In this document: piece after piece, positions 36,854-45,541 of the stretch
Layout: each line of letters begins with the position of its first letter
Position numbering within the stretch: the first letter of the stretch is position 1
Origin: Bacteroidales bacterium
GTDB taxonomy: Bacteria; Bacteroidota; Bacteroidia; Bacteroidales; UBA932
DNA: 64,000 bases
Direction of reading: 5' to 3'
Assembly: GCA_028724885.1 (NCBI GenBank)
Contig: JAQYTJ010000036.1
Location: 1-64,000, forward strand
Translations under genes and position numbers: made by a program
The notes under the pieces: generated by a model
The model's input: only the letters and a program-made list of their open reading frames with translations
The model's database searches: none
What the model was told of the DNA's origin: nothing

Positions 36854-38413
36854 TCAATATCCAGGATTTTGGAGCACTAGCCCTTGGCCGTCAGTGATTA
36901 CGATATTTGGCAGAGGGAATAATTCCTTATATTCAGGAACCCCGCTAGTGCCTAGAATTTCGGCATGTTTCTCAAACTGACCTAGGCGAATGAGGTCTGC
37001 CCTGTACTGGCCGTTCTCGCACCAGAACTCGTGGCTGCGTTCTAGCAGAAGCTTCTTTACGAACTTCTCTTCTGTGTCGATGTCGGAATAGGCAAGATCT
37101 AAAAGTCCTGCCCTGCGGCGGATTACGTTGAGATATTCAAGGGCCTGCTGCTTGTCTGAAGCCGACGATCCGTTCTTCATGTACAAGGCTTCTGCCCGTG
37201 AGAGTATAACGTCGGCATATCTGAATATTGGAATGTCTGCCTGATGCTTCCCACCGTTTGAATTGTAATTCGGGTCCGGTCCGTACTTCAGCGGTATGGG
37301 GCCGCGGGACATGGATGTATTGTTCTCTCTGGTTATCAGCTCGCCGTTCTTGTTTGTGTACTCGGCGAGCAGGTAGGTTCTTCTCGTGTCATTCTCTTCG
37401 AATGAGTTATAAAATTCCCATGTGCTGGTGACAGTTCTATATCCAGTCATTCCCGCCCATCCGAAATCGGCTGGAAGCACCGTTCCTGGCCAGTCGTTCC
37501 AGCTGTGCAGGGCCTCATTGTTCACAGGGATTTCCCAAATAAGCTCCTTGTTGTCTTTGCCTTGGCCTCCGACCTCGAATATTCCTGGGTAGCTAGCCGC
37601 AAGGCTGTAACCATAGCCACCTTCCATTAGTTCTTTAGCCTGAGCCTCAACCTTGTCGTAATAACTCTTGTCGTTCTTGCTTTCATGCAGGTACAGGCGT
37701 ATTAGAAGCATTCTTGCCAGCCCACTCGAGAATCTTCCGTATTCAGCCTCTGAAGGATTAGGTAGATTTTCTGCGGCATATTTCAAGTCTTCCTCTATGA
37801 ACCGCACCATCTCCTCTGTAGTCGCCCTGGCTACGGGCTTAGATGTGGTGGGGTTCTTCAGCATTTCGAGAGGAGCTATGACGATGGGACCGAACATGTC
37901 GTAAAGCATGTATGACGTAAGGGCGCGGGCGCACCTTACCTCGGCGAGGTATTTAGATTTTGTCTCATCCGAAAGGAATCCTATGTTCTGAATTTGGTCA
38001 ATCAGGTAAGTGCAGCTGCTTACGTCGTTGGCATAGCCGTCGGCCTTCCTTCCGTTCGTGTGGGTGTAGTCCGTGTTGCTGTAATAGATTCTGGTTACGT
38101 CTACGGTGGTAGGGAAGTAGTTGTAAGTGCTCACATTGTACATCCAGTTGCCCCTAGACGTGAGAATCTCCGTCGTCAGGTCGTTGATGAACATGATTCC
38201 GCGGTCATCGTTGGCGAACATGCCGTCAAACCAGTCGGAACGGAAGGTGTAGTAGGCTCCGTTCACGAGAGACAGCACGTCTTCCTCGTTTTTCGGGAAT
38301 ATGTTAGGGTTTATGTCCGAATAGTCTTTCGGCTCAAGGTCAGAGCAGCCTGCGAATGCGAGAACGGATCCGAGGAGAGCCATATAAATTGATTTCTTTA
38401 ATATGCTTTTCAT
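36854..38413 (-). CDS. susD: SusD-like glycan-binding lipoprotein (PUL2)
   Basis: SusD/RagB family, 519 aa. It has a lipobox LAFAGCSD at about residue 23, then the family N-terminus LEPKDYSDINPNIFPKNEED, a TPR segment AEVRCARALTSYMLYDMFGPI, and the conserved end with IPIFRYADVILSRAEAL, YLNVIRRRAGL and LLERSHEFWCENGQYRADLIR. It is full length. The 14-nt gap to SusC implies co-translation. It forms the surface lid of the SusC channel for the xylan-type glycan suggested by the GH10 gene. Confidence 0.94.
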   Translation of the reverse strand: MKSILKKSIYMALLGSVLAFAGCSDLEPKDYSDINPNIFPKNEEDVLSLVNGAYYTFRSDWFDGMFANDDRGIMFINDLTTEILTSRGNWMYNVSTYNYFPTTVDVTRIYYSNTDYTHTNGRKADGYANDVSSCTYLIDQIQNIGFLSDETKSKYLAEVRCARALTSYMLYDMFGPIVIAPLEMLKNPTTSKPVARATTEEMVRFIEEDLKYAAENLPNPSEAEYGRFSSGLARMLLIRLYLHESKNDKSYYDKVEAQAKELMEGGYGYSLAASYPGIFEVGGQGKDNKELIWEIPVNNEALHSWNDWPGTVLPADFGWAGMTGYRTVTSTWEFYNSFEENDTRRTYLLAEYTNKNGELITRENNTSMSRGPIPLKYGPDPNYNSNGGKHQADIPIFRYADVILSRAEALYMKNGSSASDKQQALEYLNVIRRRAGLLDLAYSDIDTEEKFVKKLLLERSHEFWCENGQYRADLIRLGQFEKHAEILGTSGVPEYKELFPLPNIVITDGQGLVLQNPGY

Positions 38414-38427
38414 GGTTATTGCCTGTT

Positions 38428-41400
38428 TTAGAATGAAACGTTTACTCCGAAGCTGAAAGTGCGAGCGTTAGGATAGGACCCAAGGTAGGTGTCTGTCTCT
38501 GGGTCGATTCCGTTGTAAGGCGTGATTACGAACAGATTGTTGACTGAGGCTGTGAGGCGGACAGAGCTTATGAATCTCGTCTTCGCTACAAGAGTCTCCG
38601 GTAGGGAGTAGCTAAGGCTGAGATACTGAAGACGGATGAACCATGCGTCCTGATAGAAATAATCACCTATCGTGTAATCCTTCGCCGCTCCTATCTGGCT
38701 GAACATGCTTGGGTACTTCGTGGAAGGATTCTCCGGAGTCCATCTGTTCAACACGGTTTTCAAGGCATTGTAGCTATTTGCCGCAATTGCTCCTCCGGAA
38801 TTTACACCGTAAGCCTGTTCGTTAGGGTCTATCATCTTCCTGTCAAACATGCCATTGAACATGAATGAAAGCCCGAAATTCTTGTATTTGAACGTGTTGG
38901 TGATGCTGCCCATCCAGCCTGGATCCATAGTGCCTATGAGCCTAGTGTCCGCATCGTCTATCTTCCCGTCAGGCTCTCCTGAAAGAATGAAATGTCCCTT
39001 GCTGTCAACCATAGGATTCCCATCGGCATCTCTCTTGTAGCCGTCGAGGTCCTTTAACACCACCTGCCCTGGTTTTAGATTCGGCTGGGCTGCAGGAGCA
39101 TCCTCTCCTATTTGCAGGATATGGTCATATTTGCGTGCGTAAATGGCCCTTATAGGATCGCCCTCTTTCTCGTAGATGTTAGGCTTCCAGTCAGGCGTTC
39201 GCTCAAGCCAGTTGTCGCGGTACCTTGAATATGTAATCCCGGTGCTCCAGTCAAAATCCGACGTGGTTATGTTGTGGCTGTTCAGGGTGAGTTCCAATCC
39301 TTTACTGCGAGTCTTCCCGACATTTGCCATAATGCTGCTTACATCTTGATACGTGTTCAGCAGGCGATAGTTGAGAAGGTCGGAGGTCGTCCTTTGATAA
39401 AGCTCTGCAGATCCGCTTATGCGCTCCTTGAAGAAAGAGAAGTCTAGGCCTATGTTCCATTCGGTGGTCGTCTCCCATTTCAGGTCCGGATTCGAGAGTC
39501 TGTTCTTTAGGATACCTTTGACAGAGGAATGATCAGAGTTCACCCATGAGGAGTAGATGCCGTAGCTTCCGAATGCATTCGTCCCGATGTCGGCGTTGCC
39601 TGTCTCGCCCCAGCTGAGTCGCAGCTTAAGGAAGTTGAGCCAGTCGAGATTATTCATGAAAGGCTCTTCGGTCACAGTCCATCCAAAGGCTACAGAAGGG
39701 AAATATCCCCATTTGTTGTTCTCGGCGAACACGCTGGCTCCGTCTGCTCGAATCGTGGCGGTTATCCTGTACCTGTTCTTGTAAGCGTAGCCTGCGCGTA
39801 AGAATACTGATTCCATCTCTGTCTTCGTGGAACCGGATATGGTCGTCTTTGCCCCAGATCCTGCCGCCATGTTGTTGTAGATGAATGCGTCAGTTGTGAA
39901 ATTGGAGTTGCCCAACTGTGATATGTCGTTGTTGAATTTTTCGTAGGAGGTACCTGCCATGATGTTCAGGTCATGGCCAGCGAAAGATTTCTGGTAGTTA
40001 GCCGTGGCCTCCATCAGGTATTGGTTGTTTTCCACATTATAAATGTATGCTTTGCCGTTGTAGTGGCTTCCATACACGGTAGTGCGAGGCTGATAGGTTT
40101 TGCGGGAAATGTTTGCATGATCGATCCCTGCGTTCAGGCGTATCTGCAGCCCTTTCAAAGGGGTCGCCTCAAGGAATATGTTTCCCAGCAGTCTGTCGGT
40201 GCGTCCTTTGTCGGTGTCCGTCAGCCTTGAATATGGGTTCGTGTATTGGGCGTTGTCGGGATTGACCGGATAGGTTCCTGTCACCTCATCGTACTTAGCC
40301 ACAGAAGGATTATAACTGATGGCGTAGGCAATGATTCCGGCATTCTCGAACGAACCGTTTCCAAGCTGCACGTTGTTGTTGTTGATCCTAGAAATGGTGG
40401 CGTTTACCCCGGCCTTGAATATTTCTGAAATTTTCTGGTCGAAATTGGTCTTGACCGTGTATCTGTCCATTTCGGATTTTTTGATGATACCCTTCTGACC
40501 TGAATAGTTCAGGGACACCATGTACTGCGTACCTTGGGTTCCTCCTCGCAGCGAAACGTTGTGTTCCTGAATCTGCCCGTTTCTGGTTATTAGCCCGATC
40601 CAGTCTGTGCCGGAGCCTGCGCTTGCGATCTGAGAGTCTGCATATGGTTTCATGTAAGCTATGCCATCTACTGGCTTGGCCTGCGCCTCGGCGAGAGTTT
40701 TCGCTCCCCATGGGGCGACTCCGTTGTCCCAGAGCCACTTTTCGTAAGTAGTCTCGTTCTTTACCTGCATCCACTCTTTGAGGCTCAGCAAGTCGTATTT
40801 CTCGGCATATTGCTGATAAGAATAATTATAGGAATAGTCTACTTTGGCCTTTCCTTGGGTGCCTCTTTTGGTAGTGATTATCACGACACCGTTAGCGGCG
40901 CGCGAGCCGTAGATGGCGGTGGCGCTTGCGTCCTTTAATACCTCTATCGAAGCTATATCGTTAGGATTCAGAAAATTAAGCACGCCTTGGGAACCTGGAT
41001 CCATCTTTGCGTCTGCCCCGGTCGGCTGGTCGAGCTTGGCGATTGGGAATCCGTCCACTATGTAAAGAGGATCGTTGCTTGCGTTCACCGATCCTGCACC
41101 TCTTATCTGGATGTCCATCCCGCCTCCTGGCTGAGCACTGTTCTGCCTTATGTACAGGCCAGCAGCTTTTCCTGCCAGAGACTGTCCCACTGAGGATACG
41201 CCTTGGTTCTGCATCTCGTCCCCTTTGACGGAGGAGATAGCTCCGGTGAGGTCACGTTTCTTGACCGCCCCGTAGCCTACTACCACAACTTCGTCCAGGG
41301 CTTCGGTGTCGTCTTGGAGGGTTACCTGATAGTCTTGGCTGCCGCTATTGACGGTGATGAAGGTATTCTTGTAACCGATGCTGCTAACTTCAAGGATGGC

Positions 41401-41877
41401 TCCCTCGCGCACGGAAATAGAGAAACGGCCTTCCATGTCGGTCATGACCCCGTTGTCCGTCCCGGACTCGATGACCGATGCCCCTATGGCAGGTAACCCC
41501 TTACTGTCCGTGATGGTTCCGGCAATCGTCTTCTTCTTCGCCTCGGACGGCTCTGACACCTTTTTCTTTTCGGCTATGACAATTGTGCTAGGAGGAATCA
41601 CTGTGAATTCTAGATTCCTGTTCCGAAGCGCCTCTGTGAGAATCTGTTGGACTGAGGCATCGGAAAAGTTAAGCGTGATGTCTTTCCTATTGTCAATGAG
41701 GGCATTGCGATAGGAGAAACGATAGTCCGTTCGTCTCTCGATTATGCTGAATACCTGTTTCAGGCTGGCATTCTTGACATTGATTGTCACAGCCTTGTTT
41801 TGTGCGAGCGCCATTAAGCCGCTTCCGAACAATAGCAGCGCAAGCGAATAATGCTTGACTCTTCGTAAAAGATTCAT
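38428..41877 (-). CDS. susC: SusC-like TonB-dependent transporter with STN signalling domain (PUL2)
   Basis: 1149 aa outer-membrane transporter. After the signal peptide comes an STN (secretin/TonB short N-terminal) domain at about 30-95 (VTINVKNASLKQVFSIIERRT), a module that contacts a FecR-type anti-sigma factor. A carboxypeptidase-like domain follows (about 115-195; IAGTITDSKGLPAIGAS), then the plug with LDEVVVVGYGAVKKRDLTG, DIQIRGAGSVNASNDPLYI and DASATAIYGSRAANGVVIITT. The large barrel ends in TFSFGVNVSF. The STN domain fits the ECF/FecR pair encoded just upstream: substrate binding would release the sigma factor and raise PUL2 expression. Confidence 0.95.
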   Translation of the reverse strand: MNLLRRVKHYSLALLLFGSGLMALAQNKAVTINVKNASLKQVFSIIERRTDYRFSYRNALIDNRKDITLNFSDASVQQILTEALRNRNLEFTVIPPSTIVIAEKKKVSEPSEAKKKTIAGTITDSKGLPAIGASVIESGTDNGVMTDMEGRFSISVREGAILEVSSIGYKNTFITVNSGSQDYQVTLQDDTEALDEVVVVGYGAVKKRDLTGAISSVKGDEMQNQGVSSVGQSLAGKAAGLYIRQNSAQPGGGMDIQIRGAGSVNASNDPLYIVDGFPIAKLDQPTGADAKMDPGSQGVLNFLNPNDIASIEVLKDASATAIYGSRAANGVVIITTKRGTQGKAKVDYSYNYSYQQYAEKYDLLSLKEWMQVKNETTYEKWLWDNGVAPWGAKTLAEAQAKPVDGIAYMKPYADSQIASAGSGTDWIGLITRNGQIQEHNVSLRGGTQGTQYMVSLNYSGQKGIIKKSEMDRYTVKTNFDQKISEIFKAGVNATISRINNNNVQLGNGSFENAGIIAYAISYNPSVAKYDEVTGTYPVNPDNAQYTNPYSRLTDTDKGRTDRLLGNIFLEATPLKGLQIRLNAGIDHANISRKTYQPRTTVYGSHYNGKAYIYNVENNQYLMEATANYQKSFAGHDLNIMAGTSYEKFNNDISQLGNSNFTTDAFIYNNMAAGSGAKTTISGSTKTEMESVFLRAGYAYKNRYRITATIRADGASVFAENNKWGYFPSVAFGWTVTEEPFMNNLDWLNFLKLRLSWGETGNADIGTNAFGSYGIYSSWVNSDHSSVKGILKNRLSNPDLKWETTTEWNIGLDFSFFKERISGSAELYQRTTSDLLNYRLLNTYQDVSSIMANVGKTRSKGLELTLNSHNITTSDFDWSTGITYSRYRDNWLERTPDWKPNIYEKEGDPIRAIYARKYDHILQIGEDAPAAQPNLKPGQVVLKDLDGYKRDADGNPMVDSKGHFILSGEPDGKIDDADTRLIGTMDPGWMGSITNTFKYKNFGLSFMFNGMFDRKMIDPNEQAYGVNSGGAIAANSYNALKTVLNRWTPENPSTKYPSMFSQIGAAKDYTIGDYFYQDAWFIRLQYLSLSYSLPETLVAKTRFISSVRLTASVNNLFVITPYNGIDPETDTYLGSYPNARTFSFGVNVSF

Positions 41878-42004
41878 ATGAATGGTTATTATTGGTGATT
41901 AATGTTATTCCTTTGCTCGTGGATTGCCCATGACATTATACATTGTTATAGACAGAAGGAATATTCATTTATAACCAAAAATCAGATTTTTTTTAAATAG
42001 GCTG

Positions 42005-42994
42005 CTATTCTTTCCCTATTGTGACTACGCTGCCTACCCTTACGGCTTTCAGATTGTATAGCCTCTCGAGAATGGCGAGGTCTATGTCCAGGTTCTGGTC
42101 TGACATGGTTCCTGTGAAGGAATCGTTCACGTCCAGTGAATCGGAGAAGACGAATTTTACGTCGAATGCGTCCTCAAGGGTGCCAATGACTGCGCTTATC
42201 GGCGCTCCTCTGAATATGATCTGACGGTGTCTCCAAGATGTCAAGACCTCAAAATCTTCCCCAAGGTTCTCCGTGGAGATTTTGCCTGTGCTTTTCTCAA
42301 GCACAACCTTGTTGTTCGGGGCCGGCATAGCCTGTTCTCCTGTGGTGGTGGCAGTGATCAGAACCTTCCCTTCCAAGAGGGAAAGCACGGCTAGGCTGTC
42401 TTGAGAACGCGCGCAAATATCGAACACGGTTCCGAACACAGTTATGTTCAGCTTGTCTGCATCAATAGAGAAAGGATGCCTGGCATCATGGGCGACTTCG
42501 AAATAGGCTTCTCCGTCGAAAGTGACCTTGCGTCGGATTTTATTGAATGAACGCGAATCGTATTGTATGGTAGACTGCTCGTTGAGGTTCACCTTTGTTC
42601 CGTCCGGAAGAGTGATGCTTGCCCTTTCTCCATTGCCAGTAGAAATCGAGATTATATTGGACGAGAGTATTGAAGTGCGACGATAGTAGTGCAGGGAAGT
42701 AAGCATCAAGACAAAGATGAGGATTGCTGCCGCTATGCGTAACCACCTAATGGGAGGAATTCCCCTTTTTGCGTCTTCAGTGGCACCGCGTTCTATCCTG
42801 CGCCAGACATTTTCCATCTCATCATGGCTGACTGTATTGGGATCTCCCATGCCGGCATCCCAGTTCTCCTGCATCCGTTTCCCGATCGTTTCATCGGAGT
42901 CTGCGGCTAGCTGAGTCCTGAGCTGCTCCAGTTCTTCTGGAGTGATGCTGCCATCGAGGTATCGTTTTTCTGTTTTGCTATCAGTCATATTCAT
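42005..42994 (-). CDS. FecR-family anti-sigma factor
   Basis: Inner-membrane anti-sigma factor of about 329 aa. The cytoplasmic N-terminal part (about 1-80) leads to one membrane helix (LRIAAAILIFVLMLTSLHYY). The periplasmic FecR domain has ITLPDGTKVNLNEQSTIQYD and VTFDGEAYFEVAHDARHPFSI. The C-terminal DUF4974-like domain (about 255-329) has RHRQIIFRGAPISAVIGTLEDAF, which receives the signal from the SusC STN domain. The start is ATGAATATG at 42994/42988; an upstream TTG is unlikely. It lies 33 nt after the sigma-factor stop. Confidence 0.9.
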   Translation of the reverse strand: MNMTDSKTEKRYLDGSITPEELEQLRTQLAADSDETIGKRMQENWDAGMGDPNTVSHDEMENVWRRIERGATEDAKRGIPPIRWLRIAAAILIFVLMLTSLHYYRRTSILSSNIISISTGNGERASITLPDGTKVNLNEQSTIQYDSRSFNKIRRKVTFDGEAYFEVAHDARHPFSIDADKLNITVFGTVFDICARSQDSLAVLSLLEGKVLITATTTGEQAMPAPNNKVVLEKSTGKISTENLGEDFEVLTSWRHRQIIFRGAPISAVIGTLEDAFDVKFVFSDSLDVNDSFTGTMSDQNLDIDLAILERLYNLKAVRVGSVVTIGKE

Positions 42995-43027
42995 AAAGTA
43001 AGACAAGGGAAAATCTTAAAAATAACC

Positions 43028-43639
43028 TTACTGCCAGAATAAAAAATTCATCGCTGTCAGGATAAGGGCGATAGAATATTGGATTCCAAGTAATTCTTTA
43101 AGCTTTTTCAGCCCCAGCGAGAGCTGATTTCTGACGGTCTGCTCGGTGAGTCCGGTCATCTTTGCAATCTCTTTTGCAGAGAGAGATTCCCCCTTGGCAA
43201 GAAGAATGACCTTTCTCTGGGTTTTAGGCAGCCTGTCAATCGCTGTCCGAAGCTTCCTGACGAAGTCATCGTATTCCAGCATCTGGGAGGCATCGTCTAC
43301 GGTGAGGCACGATGAATATTCTGTGTATTCTTTGAATTCCGGCGCATTCACGGTAGTTCTGTAGGCGTTTATCAGGTAGGATTTCATCCTGATGAACAGC
43401 AGCGGCTGCACGGAGTCGGTGTTCCTTATCGTATCCCGATGCTTCCATATCCATAAGAAAGTGTCCCCTATGATTTCCTCCACTACCTGACGGGACTTGG
43501 CGTACTTCATTCCGAATGCGAAGAGCCTAGGAACGTAAAGTTCATAGAGTTTCCTCAGGGCTTGCTGTGAGCCGCCCTTAAGCTCGGCTATCAGCTGAGC
43601 TTCGCATCTTCCTGAGCATTGTTCCTGGCTTTTCTTCAT
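43028..43639 (-). CDS. ECF-type RNA polymerase sigma factor
   Basis: Extracytoplasmic-function sigma factor of about 203 aa, Bacteroidota type. Region 2 has LYELYVPRLFAFGMKYAKSRQVVEEIIGDTFLWIW with a helix for -10 recognition, and region 4 has RLPKTQRKVILLAKGESLSAKEIAKMTGLTEQTVRNQL. A hydrophobic C-terminal tail (YSIALILTAMNFLFW) is common in this subgroup. Three in-frame ATGs occur (43651, 43645, 43639); the first lies only 2 nt after the promoter -7 box, so one of the later ones must be used. It is paired with FecR and the STN-SusC for PUL2 control. Confidence 0.9.
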   Translation of the reverse strand: MKKSQEQCSGRCEAQLIAELKGGSQQALRKLYELYVPRLFAFGMKYAKSRQVVEEIIGDTFLWIWKHRDTIRNTDSVQPLLFIRMKSYLINAYRTTVNAPEFKEYTEYSSCLTVDDASQMLEYDDFVRKLRTAIDRLPKTQRKVILLAKGESLSAKEIAKMTGLTEQTVRNQLSLGLKKLKELLGIQYSIALILTAMNFLFWQ

Positions 43640-43652
43640 TGGCATTCCCATG

Positions 43653-43682
43653 CAAAGTTAAAACAATTTAGGATACTGCCAA
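43653..43682 (-). promoter_or_regulatory. Promoter of the ECF sigma gene, leaderless geometry
   Basis: On the minus strand: TTG (43682-43680), 19 nt, TAACTTTG (43660-43653), a strong consensus match. The start codons at 43645 and 43639 lie 8-14 nt beyond the -7 box, so the mRNA would have almost no 5' leader. Confidence 0.65.
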
Positions 43683-43710
43683 CGTTGCGAGGCTGCTAAA
43701 ACATGCCCGG

Positions 43711-44184
43711 CTAATATTCAGTCTTGTCATCTTTCTGCTTCCATAGCCGGAATACCATGTAACCCTCTTCAGGCAGCAGCGTGCTAATCATCTTCTTGCG
43801 GTCCTCGGGCCTCAAGGCTATTTCCTTGTAAATGAAGTCGTCATCGAAACCAGCCTCTGCGGCATCTTTCCTATTGCAGGAGTAATATATTTTATCAAGC
43901 CTTGCCCAATATATAGCTCCCAGGCACATGGGGCAGGGTTCGCAGGAACAATAAATCTCGCAGCCTCGCAGGTCGAAGGTCTTCAGCATGGAGCAGGCTT
44001 TGCGTATCGCGTTCACTTCTGCATGTGCAGTCGGATCATTGTCCATGGTCACGCTGTTGCTTGCCTCTGCCAGTATTTCCCCGTCCCTGGATATTACAGC
44101 ACCGAATGGCCCTCCGCCATTCCGCACGCTGTCTTCACTCAGGGCTATGGCCCTTCTCATCAGTTCCTCTTTCGTCATATTCAT
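43711..44184 (-). CDS. Guanine/nucleoside deaminase of the cytidine-deaminase fold
   Basis: Zinc-dependent deaminase of about 157 aa. HAEVNAIRKAC supplies the zinc His and catalytic Glu, and PCPMCLGAIYWA the two zinc cysteines. The following YYSCNRKDAAEAGFDDDFIYKE is closer to bacterial guanine deaminase (GuaD type) than to the tRNA-adenosine deaminase TadA. It starts at ATGAATATG (44184/44178). It follows hutI by 42 nt on the same strand and also has a candidate -7 box of its own, so it may be part of the histidine operon or independent. Product: xanthine and ammonia from guanine, if GuaD. Confidence 0.82.
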   Translation of the reverse strand: MNMTKEELMRRAIALSEDSVRNGGGPFGAVISRDGEILAEASNSVTMDNDPTAHAEVNAIRKACSMLKTFDLRGCEIYCSCEPCPMCLGAIYWARLDKIYYSCNRKDAAEAGFDDDFIYKEIALRPEDRKKMISTLLPEEGYMVFRLWKQKDDKTEY

Positions 44185-44200
44185 TTCATTTTGCAAAGGG

Positions 44201-44208
44201 CAAATATA
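44201..44208 (-). promoter_or_regulatory. Candidate -7 box of the deaminase gene
   Basis: The minus strand reads TATATTTG, an exact TAnnTTTG match 16 nt before the ATG at 44184. No TTG is present at the ideal -33 distance, so this is tentative. Confidence 0.35.
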
Positions 44209-44226
44209 AAAACATTTGGGAAGACC

Positions 44227-45504
44227 TTACCACCCTTGGCTTATAATCTTGCCTTGCAATATGACTTTGCGAATGTACGGACTTTGGTGACAGTATGGGA
44301 TGTATGCGAGAGAAGGGAGGGGCTTGGTGACTATTAGGCTGGCGGTTTTCCCAATGGCGATTGAGCCCATGGTGTCAGAGACTCCCATGGCGTAGGCCGA
44401 ATTCAGGGTGCATGCGTTGAACGCTTGAGCTGGGGTGAGCCTCATCTTAATGCATCCGAGCGCCATTACGAAGCGCATGTCTCCGGAAGGGGAGGAGCCA
44501 GGATTGTAGTCCGAAGCTAGAGCCACGCCAAGGCCGGCGTTGATATATTCTTTAGCCCTGCCATACTGCATGTTCAGGAAGAAAGATGCCCCCGGCAGCA
44601 TGGTTGGCATTGTTCGCTTGCCTCGCAGGGCTTCTATTTCGGCTGCGCCTGTGTCTTCGAGATGATCGACAGACAGAGCGTCGTGGGCGGCAGCGATTTG
44701 CACTCCGCCTGAGCAGGCCAGCTGATTCGCATGAATTTTCGGCACAAGTCCGCAAGCCTCCCCGGCGGACATTATCCGGTCAGCGTCCGAGACCGAAAAG
44801 AATCCTTCTTCGCAGAACACGTCCACGTATTCGGCAAGTTTCTCGGATGCCACGGCAGGAATCATCTCATTGCAGACCAGATCCACATAAGCCTCATGGC
44901 TGTAACCTCTTCCGATTGCATGGGCTCCTAGGAAAGTAGCCTTTATCGCAGCGCTCGTGGTTTCTTTTATGCGCCGGATGACTCGCAGCATTTTCAGCTC
45001 GTCTTCAAGAGTGAGTCCGTAGCCGCTTTTGATCTCGATGGCCCCCGTCCCCTTGGCGGTCATCTCGTCCACCCTCTGCACGGTCTGCGAATATAATTCA
45101 TCCTCGTTGGTGCGGTGCAGAAGGTCGGCGGAATTGAGGATTCCGCCTCCACGAGAGGCTATTTCGGCATAGCTAAGCCCGTAAATCTTGTCAATGAATT
45201 CTTGTTCCCTGGAGCCTGCGTAGCAGATGTGTGTGTGCGAGTCGCAGAAAGTTGGCAGCACCATCCCGCCCCTGGCATCCATGATTTCCCAGCCGTCAGG
45301 CTCTGGAATGTCGCAAGAAAGCTTGCCACGTCCGGGATCAGGACATTCAGCCATCGGGCCGAATCTTGAAATCCTGCCATTCTGCGCCATCAGGTAAGCG
45401 TTTTTTATTGATGCCACTTCGTCCATCTCGCTTCCCTGTTTGCGGAGCATCCCTGGCGGCGTGATCCCTGCCAGCACGCCTATATTCTTTATCAATATAT
45501 TCAT
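44227..45504 (-). CDS. hutI: Imidazolonepropionase
   Basis: Third step of histidine degradation: hydrolyses imidazolone propionate to formiminoglutamate. About 425 aa of the amidohydrolase fold. The metal-binding motif is FCDSHTHICYAGSREQEF, followed by EIKSGYGLTLEDELKML, FLGAHAIG, KIHANQLACSGGVQ and VALASDYNPGSSP, all family hallmarks. I use the ATG at 45504 (MNILIKNIGVLAG) rather than 45525, because homologues begin there. Last enzyme gene of the hut operon, 37 nt after hutH. Confidence 0.95.
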   Translation of the reverse strand: MNILIKNIGVLAGITPPGMLRKQGSEMDEVASIKNAYLMAQNGRISRFGPMAECPDPGRGKLSCDIPEPDGWEIMDARGGMVLPTFCDSHTHICYAGSREQEFIDKIYGLSYAEIASRGGGILNSADLLHRTNEDELYSQTVQRVDEMTAKGTGAIEIKSGYGLTLEDELKMLRVIRRIKETTSAAIKATFLGAHAIGRGYSHEAYVDLVCNEMIPAVASEKLAEYVDVFCEEGFFSVSDADRIMSAGEACGLVPKIHANQLACSGGVQIAAAHDALSVDHLEDTGAAEIEALRGKRTMPTMLPGASFFLNMQYGRAKEYINAGLGVALASDYNPGSSPSGDMRFVMALGCIKMRLTPAQAFNACTLNSAYAMGVSDTMGSIAIGKTASLIVTKPLPSLAYIPYCHQSPYIRKVILQGKIISQGW

Positions 45505-45541
45505 AGGCAAGTAATATTTTGGCATCCTCTGCCTACGAAAG

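Noticed and set aside
41700..42004. An extra ECF-type promoter between FecR and SusC (PUL2).
   Set aside because: The 127-nt gap is A/T rich and offers no clear consensus pair; the sequence requirement of this sigma factor is unknown, so no call was made.
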